From assembly GCF_014467015.1 (NCBI RefSeq), contig NZ_CP058559.1:3100001-3164000 (forward strand): a stretch of DNA of 64,000 nt. Reading direction: 5' to 3'. This document shows, one piece after another, positions 36,059 to 43,306 of this stretch. Position 1 is the first letter of the stretch. Each line of letters starts with the position of its first letter. The position numbers were made by a program, and so were the translations under genes. The DNA is from Alkalicella caledoniensis. Lineage in GTDB: Bacteria > Bacillota > Proteinivoracia > Proteinivoracales > Proteinivoracaceae. Under the pieces are notes generated by a model. It worked only from the letters and a program-made list of their open reading frames with translations. It was not told the DNA's origin and made no database searches.

Positions 36059-37207
36059 TTAGGCCTTAGTTCCGCACTCGGGGCAGAATTTTGTATTGGG
36101 TTTTAAATCTTTACCACAGCCGCTACATTTAAGCTCCTGGGCACTTCCACAATCAGAGCAGAATTTGGCTCCTTCTGTTAGTTCATGACCACAACTTACA
36201 CATGATGTTTTTGGTGACACCATGGTATTTCCACAGGAGCTGCAAAATTTGGCTTCCCTTGGTACTTGAGAGTTACATTTTGAGCAAGTTGTAGTATCAG
36301 CTTGAGGTTTAGAAGGTTGGCTTTGACTTTGGTTGTTTCCAACTTGCATATTTTGTGACATGGCTTGGGCCATCACCTGACCAAGGCCAGCTCCGGCACC
36401 TAGTCCCACACCTGCTCCAGCTAATCCCCCACCTTCGTTTTGAGCAGCATCACGTATTGCTTCAGCTGCCTGGTATTGAGTATATTGTTGCATATTGCCA
36501 AGGACACCCATTGATGTTCTCTTATCCATTACTTTTTCTACCTCTTCAGGTAAAGAAATATTTTCAATAAATAGTGAAACCAACTGTAATCCAAGATTTG
36601 AAAAACGTGGTTGTAAAGCGTCTGTGGCAGCTTCACCTAGCTCGTTATAGTGCATGGCTAAATCCAAGGCAGGGATTTTGCTTTCCCCTATAAGATCTGT
36701 TATTCCAGACACTAAGGAACGTTTAAGCTGTCCAACTATACTTTCAGTATCAAAAACTCTATTTGTCCCAAATATCTCCTTAAGGAAAGTGGATGCATCA
36801 TTGACTCTAAAGGCAAAAATACCAAAAGCTCTAAGCCTTATCATACCAAACTCTGTATCTCGCATCATTATGGGATTAGATGTTCCCCACTTTTGATTGG
36901 TGAATTGCTTAGTATTCACAAAATAAACCTCGGCCTTAAAAGGAGAATTGAAGCCGTACTTCCATGCTTTAAGCTTAGTTAAAACTGGCATGTTCTCAGT
37001 GGATAACTGGTACCTGCCTGGCTCAAATACATCGGCGATTTGTCCTTCGTTAACAAAGACTGCAACTTGAGATTCCCTAACAGTGAGCTGAGCACCCATC
37101 TTTATTTCGTTACCCTTTACAGGGAATCTATAAACCATGGTGTCAGTGGTATTGTCAGTCCATTCAATAACTTCGATTAGTTGACTTTTAATAAACTTCA
37201 TTATCAT
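36059..37207 (-). CDS. SPFH-domain protein with C-terminal zinc ribbons (YdjI-like)
   Basis: 382 residues. The N-terminal two-thirds is an SPFH domain of the YdjI/virion-core-protein-like group (IEWTDNTTDTMVYRFP, FVNEGQIADVFEPGRYQL). A glycine/alanine/glutamine-rich linker follows, then zinc ribbons built from CxxC pairs: CSKC, CSSC, CVSC, CSDC, CSGC and CPEC. In B. subtilis YdjI helps place the PspA stress protein at the membrane together with YdjG and YdjH. No pspA gene is in this window. AGGTAGGT precedes the ATG. Confidence 0.88.
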   Translation of the reverse strand: MIMKFIKSQLIEVIEWTDNTTDTMVYRFPVKGNEIKMGAQLTVRESQVAVFVNEGQIADVFEPGRYQLSTENMPVLTKLKAWKYGFNSPFKAEVYFVNTKQFTNQKWGTSNPIMMRDTEFGMIRLRAFGIFAFRVNDASTFLKEIFGTNRVFDTESIVGQLKRSLVSGITDLIGESKIPALDLAMHYNELGEAATDALQPRFSNLGLQLVSLFIENISLPEEVEKVMDKRTSMGVLGNMQQYTQYQAAEAIRDAAQNEGGGLAGAGVGLGAGAGLGQVMAQAMSQNMQVGNNQSQSQPSKPQADTTTCSKCNSQVPREAKFCSSCGNTMVSPKTSCVSCGHELTEGAKFCSDCGSAQELKCSGCGKDLKPNTKFCPECGTKA

Positions 37208-37401
37208 TTTTATTACCTACCTTTACATTTAAAATTCTATATAGAGATACTTATTCTAACAAAGTACAATAATTTCCTGCAACGGGGAAAAAAACTTAAA
37301 TACTCAACTACCTAAACCTCTGTCTTATGAAACTTTGACTTTCATCTGTATACACGATATCATAAACTTAAATAGAACAACAAAACAGAAGGTGAGTGCA
37401 A

Positions 37402-37560
37402 TTGGATAAAAAAAAGGATACTAAAAAAAAGCTAACTAAGGAAGATTTGAAACATAAGGAATGGAAGGACTTTAACAAAGGGCAGCAAGAGGGTAGGTAC
37501 AGTAGTAACGAGAATATAATGTATCAAGGTGATGTAAAGGGGAAAAAATGGGGATGGTAG
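37402..37560 (+). CDS. Small lysine-rich protein, 52 residues
   Basis: A short frame starting at TTG with AAGGTGAG 6-7 bases upstream. The product begins MDKKKDTKKKLTKEDLKHKE and ends YQGDVKGKKWGW, and is very hydrophilic and basic. A terminator directly after the stop supports it as a real short gene. It resembles small cytosolic peptides found in Clostridia, but I recognise no family. Confidence 0.6.
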   Translation: MDKKKDTKKKLTKEDLKHKEWKDFNKGQQEGRYSSNENIMYQGDVKGKKWGW

Positions 37561-37569
37561 CAAAACAAG

Positions 37570-37597
37570 AAAAGGAAAGCCAATGGCTTTCCTTTTT
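37570..37597. terminator. Bidirectional terminator
   Basis: AAAAGGAAAGCC, loop aat, GGCTTTCCTTTT; a perfect 12-bp stem 10 bp after the 52-residue gene and just before the end of the convergent DUF1622 gene. Confidence 0.88.
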
Positions 37598-37605
37598 GAG
37601 GGATG

Positions 37606-38028
37606 TTACATATTTTGTGTTTCGTTAAGTGATGGGTTATGGGTGTTAACAAGACCTGTTTTGCTATCAAGTTCTTCTTCTTCTTTAACCATTTTGATAC
37701 TGTGATGTACTTCCCAACTTATTAGCACTGAAATAATAACATGTAGAACAATAATTACTCCTACTATAGCTAAATCTTTGTATTCCCTTATGGTAATCAA
37801 ACGGAATATCTCAGCTGCTAGATAAAACTGAAGTCCCATGGCAATACCACGGCCTAAGCGTATTCTAACTTCTGTAGAACTTTTAGTAAACTTTAAGCAG
37901 AAAAATTTATATAGTGCTACAATACCCACATAAACTATAACTAAGGCTCCCATTAGTTCTAATACTACAATAAGCACTTTGGTTAAATCCAAAACAAAAT
38001 GATGCAGTAATTCATATAGTGCTCCCAC
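37606..38028 (-). CDS. DUF1622 family membrane protein
   Basis: 140 residues with three membrane helices (about 12-36, 58-78 and 84-108). The pattern VRIRLGRGIAMGLQFYLAAEIFRLI is typical of DUF1622. Function is unknown. The start is GTG 38028 because AAGAAGGAA lies 6-7 bases upstream; the frame extends 12 codons further to a TTG without a ribosome site. The C-terminal tail is hydrophilic. Confidence 0.82.
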   Translation of the reverse strand: MGALYELLHHFVLDLTKVLIVVLELMGALVIVYVGIVALYKFFCLKFTKSSTEVRIRLGRGIAMGLQFYLAAEIFRLITIREYKDLAIVGVIIVLHVIISVLISWEVHHSIKMVKEEEELDSKTGLVNTHNPSLNETQNM

Positions 38029-38253
38029 GGTAATTCCTTCTTTCTTATTGTATTTAATTTCCAACTAGTTATATTCTAGTTGGTTGTGAAAAAACCTTCA
38101 AACTAATATATTAAATTTGTGTTACAAAGTGCTTGTTTTTAATCAGTACTGTTTATAGTAGCATTTTTTAGTAAAGATGTAAAAGGAATTTTTTGAGAAA
38201 TAGTTTATGGGTTAAGTATTTTGGTAAGTATAAATAAAAAGGAGTGAGTGATT

Positions 38254-38829
38254 ATGGAAAAACTTAAAATAGCAACTTTTGGATTAGGCTGATTTTGGGG
38301 GCCAGACGCTCAGTTTGGGCGTTTAGAGGGAGTAGTGAGAACAAAGGTAGGTTATGGTGGAGGTAAGAAAGAAAATCCGACATATGAGGATTTAGGGGAT
38401 CATACGGAAACTTTGCAGGTAGAGTTTGACCCTAGTATGATTTCCTATGAAGAACTTCTAAAGAACTTTTTTTCATTCCACAATCCCACACGACAGGCCT
38501 TTTCGAGACAGTATATGTCTGTTATTTTTTACCACGATGATATCCAAAAAGATACTGCAATTGCCACTAGAGATGCATTTGAACAGGAAAAAAACATAGA
38601 GATAATTACGGATATAGTTCCCTTTACTAACTTCTACCTTGCTGAGTTTTATCATCAGAAATATTATCTACAGGCTAACGGTGAAGCTATGGATTATTTA
38701 AAGGATATCTTTAAAACACTCCAGGAGTTTCTAGATTCTCCTGCCATAACAAAGATAAATGGAGAAGCTCCATACAGTGAAAGGGAAGGGGAATTGATGG
38801 AGAGGATAAAGAGAATCATTAACAGCTAG
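38254..38829 (+). CDS. msrA: Selenoprotein peptide methionine sulfoxide reductase MsrA (UGA = selenocysteine 13)
   Basis: Reduces the S-form of methionine sulfoxide in proteins. Reading TGA 38290-38292 through gives 191 residues starting MEKLKIATFGLG-Sec-FWGPDAQ, exactly where canonical MsrA has GCFWG. The rest of the family pattern follows: TKVGYGGG, NPTYEDLGDHTETLQVEFDP, FHQKYYLQ-type tail (FYHQKYYLQ). AAAAGGAGTG precedes the ATG. A bacterial SECIS-like hairpin sits directly after the UGA. There is no cysteine anywhere in the protein, so no resolving thiol. Standard gene callers would start at GTG 38335 and lose the active site. Sec-MsrA is known from a few Clostridia, including Alkaliphilus oremlandii. 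Confidence 0.92.
38290..38326 (+). promoter_or_regulatory. UGA codon and SECIS-like hairpin of msrA
   Basis: UGA at 38290-38292. From 38306 the arms ACGCTC and GGGCGT (38317-38322) close the loop AGTTT, with one U-G pair; the stem extends outward with G-U and A-U pairs to about 38302/38326. The apical loop begins 19 bases after the UGA and has the G and U residues common in bacterial SECIS loops, inside the expected distance for SelB-directed recoding. Confidence 0.75.
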
Positions 38830-38854
38830 CAAGCGCCTTGAGCGCTTGCTTTTT
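38828..38854 (+). terminator. Terminator after msrA
   Basis: AGCAAGCGC, loop cttga, GCGCTTGCT, TTTT. The left arm overlaps the msrA stop codon. Confidence 0.88.
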
Positions 38855-38976
38855 AGTATTCTTAGACCTTGTGACACATCCTAAAAAGTTTAATATGGAG
38901 TTAATAAATAAATTGAAGGTATTTAAGGCAATATGGAGAAATAAGCTATATAATGCTTTGTCAGGAGGGATATAAC

Positions 38977-40671
38977 ATGAAGTTTAGTGAATTTACGTAT
39001 CAAAGACCAAATATCCAAGATGTTGAGGAAAGTTTTAAGGGATTGCTAGAACAGTTCAACGGAGCAAGTAATTTTGAGGAACAAGATGTCATAATGGAAA
39101 AAATCAATAAACTGAGAAGTGAAGTTGAGACCATGGGGCAGATAGTTTCCGTAAGACACAGTATCGATACAACCGATGAATATTATAAGGAAGAACAGAA
39201 TTTCTTTGATGAGGTAGGCCCCCTATATCAAGGTATGGTCACTGAATATTATGCAGCGCTTATAAACTCTAAATTCCGTAATGAGCTAGAAGGGAAATGG
39301 GGTAAACAATTATTTGGTATCGCTGAGCTGACACTTAAAACCTTCAAACCTGAAATTATCGGGGATCTTCAGCAAGAAAATAAGCTAACCACAGAATATC
39401 AAAAACTCCTTGCTTCAGCTAAAATCAATTTTGAAGGTGAAGAGCTAAACCTTGCTCAGTTAGTTCCTTTCCAACAATCCACTGATAGGGACATGAGAAA
39501 GAGGGCCAATGAAGCGAGATATAACTTCTTTACAGAAAATGAAAGCAAGTTTGACGAAATCTATGACAAGTTAGTAAAATTGCGTCATAAAATTGCAAAA
39601 GAGCTAGGATATGATAATTTTGTTGAATTAGCTTACGCTAGGTTAAACAGAACTGATTATAACTCTGAGATGGTGGCAAACTTCCGTAAACAGGTGGAAG
39701 AGTACATCGTACCTGTTGCAAGTAAGCTAAAGGAACGCCAAGCTAAGCGTATCGGTGTAGATAAGTTGAAATACTACGATGAAAGATTTAGCTTTAAAAC
39801 TGGCAACCCAACACCAAAGGGGGATCCAGAATGGATACTAAATAACGGTAAAAGAATGTACCAAGAGCTGTCGCCTCAGACACATGAGTTTTTCACTTTT
39901 ATGGTTGAAAATGAACTTATGGATCTTGTTAGCAAAAAAGGAAAGGGTCCTGGAGGATATTGTACTTATATAAGTGAGTATAAATCTCCATTTATATTTT
40001 CTAACTTCAATGGTACCGCTGACGATATTGATGTGTTAACACATGAAGCAGGCCATGCATTCCAAGTTTATGAAAGTAGGGGATACCAAGTACCTGAGTA
40101 TGGGTTCCCCACCCTTGAAGCTTGCGAAATTCACTCTATGAGTATGGAGTTCTTCACTTGGCCGTGGATGGAGCTTTTCTTTAAAGAGGATACAGATAAG
40201 TACAAGTTTTCTCACCTAAGTGAAGCCCTTATATTCATTCCATATGGTGTAACAGTAGATGAGTTCCAGCACTTTATTTATGACAACCCTGAACTAACTC
40301 CAGCTGAGCGTAAGCAAGCATGGAGAACAATTGAGAAAAAATACCTTCCACACAGAAACTATGATGGAAATGACTACTTAGAGCGTGGGGGATTCTGGTA
40401 CCAGCAAGGTCACATTTTTGGGTCACCATTTTACTATATTGACTACACCCTAGCTCAAATATGTGCATTCCAGTTCTGGAAAAAGTCCAATGACAATAGA
40501 GAAGAAGCATGGAGTGACTACTTGATACTATGTAAAGCAGGTGGAAGTAAATCCTTCGTGGACTTAGTTAAGCTTGCTAACTTAAAATCGCCATTTGAAG
40601 ATGGTTGTGTCAAATGGGTAATTGATGATATAGAAGGTTGGTTGGACTCTATCGACGATACTAAGCTATAA
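38977..40671 (+). CDS. M3 family oligoendopeptidase (PepF-like)
   Basis: Cytosolic zinc oligopeptidase of 564 residues. The zinc site is His356-Glu357-Ala-Gly-His360 (LTHEAGHAFQVYES), and the third ligand should be a glutamate in FPTLEACEIHSMSMEFF, about 28 residues on. Length and motif spacing fit the M3B oligoendopeptidase F group. ATG 38977 is chosen for its GGAGGG site; the frame is open for 8 more codons. A long terminator follows. The likely role is degradation of short peptides for amino acid supply. Confidence 0.93.
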   Translation: MKFSEFTYQRPNIQDVEESFKGLLEQFNGASNFEEQDVIMEKINKLRSEVETMGQIVSVRHSIDTTDEYYKEEQNFFDEVGPLYQGMVTEYYAALINSKFRNELEGKWGKQLFGIAELTLKTFKPEIIGDLQQENKLTTEYQKLLASAKINFEGEELNLAQLVPFQQSTDRDMRKRANEARYNFFTENESKFDEIYDKLVKLRHKIAKELGYDNFVELAYARLNRTDYNSEMVANFRKQVEEYIVPVASKLKERQAKRIGVDKLKYYDERFSFKTGNPTPKGDPEWILNNGKRMYQELSPQTHEFFTFMVENELMDLVSKKGKGPGGYCTYISEYKSPFIFSNFNGTADDIDVLTHEAGHAFQVYESRGYQVPEYGFPTLEACEIHSMSMEFFTWPWMELFFKEDTDKYKFSHLSEALIFIPYGVTVDEFQHFIYDNPELTPAERKQAWRTIEKKYLPHRNYDGNDYLERGGFWYQQGHIFGSPFYYIDYTLAQICAFQFWKKSNDNREEAWSDYLILCKAGGSKSFVDLVKLANLKSPFEDGCVKWVIDDIEGWLDSIDDTKL

Positions 40672-40706
40672 GATACTTAAGTGCCATAATCTCACTTTGC
40701 TACTTC

Positions 40707-40756
40707 AATAACCTAACACCACCGAGGTATACCCTCAACGGTGTTGGGTTATTTTT
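40707..40756 (+). terminator. Terminator after the oligoendopeptidase gene
   Basis: AATAACCTAACACC pairs with GGTGTTGGGTTATT around an inner GAGG/CCTC helix; a T run follows. Confidence 0.85.
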
Positions 40757-40866
40757 GCGCCTGGGATGTGCAGATTTTGAGAGCCTTGGGTTGTTAATAA
40801 AAAAAAGGTAATTTCGCTCTTATAAAGAATATAATTATTATGAACACTTATGAAGGAGGTTTAACT

Positions 40867-41061
40867 ATGGGAAATGGAATAGTTTTTCTTTTTATTATGT
40901 TTTTTTTGATCCCACATATTGCGTTTTTATTTTGGGGGTATAATGACGCGGAAAAGAGAGGTAAATCTGGTTGTTTAGTTATGCTTCTATTTTTCTTTGT
41001 AGCATTTCCACTTAATCTAATAATATGGTTGCTTATAAGACCTGAAAATCAAGATTACTAA
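40867..41061 (+). CDS. Small two-helix membrane protein, 64 residues
   Basis: It starts at ATG 40867 with AAGGAGG 7-8 bases upstream. Two hydrophobic segments flank GYNDAEKRGKSGCL, and the protein ends LIIWLLIRPENQDY. The layout resembles small PLDc_N-type membrane proteins that often accompany transporters or stress genes. Function unknown. Confidence 0.65.
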   Translation: MGNGIVFLFIMFFLIPHIAFLFWGYNDAEKRGKSGCLVMLLFFFVAFPLNLIIWLLIRPENQDY

Positions 41062-41197
41062 TTCATTATTCAATTCCACCTTTCCCCGATTTAATGTAAA
41101 TGTAATATTATAATAAAGGTTATTTTCTAAAAAAGTAGAATATATTATAATGATAAAAATATTGAGTATAAAACTCTGGGGGGAGTGGGGAGTCATT

Positions 41198-41890
41198 ATG
41201 AGTAGAAGGTTAGGTAAGTTTTCTTTCTTACTTGCTTTATTTATGGTGGTTGGTTGCAGTACTAATGGCAATCAATTAGATCCCGAGGCTATGCTTAAAG
41301 AGCAGATAGAAAATTTAAATGAGGTAAATAGTTACCGAGCTGAAATGACACTGATTCAAGAAGTAGATAACATTCAGCAAAAGACTGAAGTACTTTTACT
41401 ACAGAACATGAGAGAAAAATCTTTGTTCTTCAGCTCACTTTTAGAAGGTCAGAAAATGATAGAGCTCTCAGTATTAGATGATATTTTTACTATGAGCTTA
41501 AACAACCAAGGAAAATTTGAAAAAACATCCCTTTCTATGAACGAACTAGATGATTCAGAAAGCCTGAAAAAATCTATAATTATCGGTTCTTTTCATAACT
41601 TCGAAGCATTTACCAATCTTGTAATTGAAGAAACTTCTAATTATTTTGTTATAACAGGGGATTCAACAATTAATAGTTTAATAGGAATGAGTATACTAGA
41701 CGAAGAAATAGAACCTTACGATATTGAAGAAGGGGCTATTACAATATATATAAGTAAAAAGACTAATCTAATTGAGAAGATGTATCTTGAAAATGTTATG
41801 AATGTTGGGGGTACAAGGATTATAACAAAAACAGAAGCCATAATTTCTGATATCAATAGAACAAATAACATAGCACAGAAAATTGGGTAA
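41198..41890 (+). CDS. Predicted lipoprotein with a LolA-like fold
   Basis: 230 residues. Signal peptide MSRRLGKFSFLLALFMV, then lipobox VVGC with lipidated Cys near residue 19. The mature part has the NEVNSYRAEMTLIQEV start and long beta strands ending in ISKKTNLIEKMYLENVM, as in DUF6612/LolA-like lipoproteins of Clostridia, but the family call is tentative. ATG 41198 is preceded by GGGGAG; the frame extends upstream by 16 codons. It is 137 bp after the two-helix protein gene and is followed by its own terminator. Confidence 0.75.
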   Translation: MSRRLGKFSFLLALFMVVGCSTNGNQLDPEAMLKEQIENLNEVNSYRAEMTLIQEVDNIQQKTEVLLLQNMREKSLFFSSLLEGQKMIELSVLDDIFTMSLNNQGKFEKTSLSMNELDDSESLKKSIIIGSFHNFEAFTNLVIEETSNYFVITGDSTINSLIGMSILDEEIEPYDIEEGAITIYISKKTNLIEKMYLENVMNVGGTRIITKTEAIISDINRTNNIAQKIG

Positions 41891-41918
41891 AGGGGCTACT
41901 TTTATGTAGCCCTTTTTG
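41889..41918 (+). terminator. Terminator after the lipoprotein gene
   Basis: AAAGGGGCTAC, loop ttttat, GTAGCCCTTTTT. It overlaps the stop codon of the lipoprotein gene. Confidence 0.88.
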
Positions 41919-41954
41919 TTTAGTTAAATAAACTACTAAAGGAGTGTAGTGGAG

Positions 41955-43265
41955 ATGAAAAAGCCATTGGATCTTGTATACATACTGAAAAAAGAAGTAA
42001 TACCAGCACTGGGATGTACTGAGCCCATAGCCGTAGCCCTTGCTGCAGCTACTGCAAAAAGCAAGGTAAAAGGGCAAATTAAAAGTATTAAAATTGATGT
42101 CAGCCCGAACATTTATAAAAATGGTATGGCTGTTGGGATACCAGGGGTTAACAAAGTAGGACTGGAAATAGCTGCTGCATTAGGAGCTATAGCTGGTAAT
42201 CCAAGTTTAAAACTAGAAGTTTTAGCAAATATAACTCCAGATAAAGTAAAACAGGCCATTGCTCTGACTGAAAAAGGTAATATAGAAGTGGATATTAACT
42301 GTGATAACGGAAACTTATATATAGATGTGGAAGTTATAACCGAAGAAGGCGTAGGAAAATGCAAGATAAAAAATAGGCATGAGGATATCTGTTGCATAGA
42401 AGTAAATGGTAAAGTTATATTCGAGAATAAACTAGATGGAGAAACAGAAAAAGGGTATATAAAACAATTGCAAAAGACATCAATTACAGAAATAATTAAA
42501 TCAATTGAAGAAATACCCTATGAGGATATTGAATTTTTGCTTGAAGGTGCAAAAATGAATAAGGCCATCGCTAAAGTGGGGTTAGAGGAAGGACTAGGGA
42601 TGGGTGTAGGTGCAAGTATTTTACAGAATATAAAAAAAGGTATACTAGCTGATGATATTTTTCAGAGAACTGTGCTGTTAACAGCTGCAGGCTCCGATGC
42701 GAGAATGTCCGGCTATCAGATGCCTGTAATGAGTAGTGCAGGTAGTGGGAACCACGGTTTAACTGCTATTTTGCCAGTTGTGGCAGTTGCAGAAATGAAG
42801 GAAGTATCTGAGGAGAAATTGGCAAGGGCTTTGGCTATTAGTCACTTAGTGACAGTGTATATTAAGAGTTTTACTGGTAATCTGTCAGCTCTATGCGGAT
42901 GTGCAGTTGCAGCTGCAACGGGGGCCAGTGTTGCTATTGTGTGGATACTTGGTGGCAATTACTTACAAATGGGAGGAACCATTAAAAACATGGTTGCCGA
43001 TGTTACTGGGGTGATTTGTGACGGTGCTAAAACAGGATGTGCATTTAAGCTTTCAACAGCTGCGGCCGTTGCACTAAAATCTGCACTGTTGGCCCTTGAT
43101 GATGTTATAGCCACACCAGACAACGGAATAGTTACTGATTCTGTGGAACAAACCATCAAGAATCTAGGGCGTATAGGTACACCTGGAATGGTGGAAACGG
43201 ACCGTGAGATTTTAGAAGTAATGATGGAAAAGAATAAACTAAAGATTATTGAAACTGTATGTTAG
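41955..43265 (+). CDS. cyuA: L-cysteine desulfidase family protein (CyuA/YhaM, UPF0597)
   Basis: 436 residues. Family members break down L-cysteine to pyruvate, ammonia and sulfide with an oxygen-sensitive [4Fe-4S] cluster. Conserved cysteines are visible in IPALGCTEPIAVALA near residue 20, LSALCGCAVAAATG, and GVICDGAKTGCAFKLSTAA. AGGAG 10-12 bases upstream favours ATG 41955; an in-frame GTG at 41949 is closer. It probably detoxifies or catabolises cysteine in an anaerobe. The serine dehydratase alpha-subunit fold is shared, but a serine substrate is less likely. Confidence 0.9.
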   Translation: MKKPLDLVYILKKEVIPALGCTEPIAVALAAATAKSKVKGQIKSIKIDVSPNIYKNGMAVGIPGVNKVGLEIAAALGAIAGNPSLKLEVLANITPDKVKQAIALTEKGNIEVDINCDNGNLYIDVEVITEEGVGKCKIKNRHEDICCIEVNGKVIFENKLDGETEKGYIKQLQKTSITEIIKSIEEIPYEDIEFLLEGAKMNKAIAKVGLEEGLGMGVGASILQNIKKGILADDIFQRTVLLTAAGSDARMSGYQMPVMSSAGSGNHGLTAILPVVAVAEMKEVSEEKLARALAISHLVTVYIKSFTGNLSALCGCAVAAATGASVAIVWILGGNYLQMGGTIKNMVADVTGVICDGAKTGCAFKLSTAAAVALKSALLALDDVIATPDNGIVTDSVEQTIKNLGRIGTPGMVETDREILEVMMEKNKLKIIETVC

Positions 43266-43306
43266 AAAAAATCCGTAAGTTGTTTTATACAACTTACGGA
43301 TTTTTC
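43266..43306. terminator. Bidirectional terminator between cyuA and the YgiQ-type gene
   Basis: AAAAATCCGTAAGTTGT pairs with ACAACTTACGGATTTTT around a short TTTAT-like loop; it lies exactly between the two convergent stop codons. Confidence 0.92.

Noticed and set aside
36355-36896. Plus-strand frames across the SPFH gene
   Set aside because: They are antisense to a well-supported gene, lack ribosome sites and encode no recognisable domain.
38335-38829. MsrA starting at GTG 38335
   Set aside because: This start lacks a ribosome site and would remove the catalytic residue; the frame with a recoded UGA from ATG 38254 explains all the conserved N-terminus.
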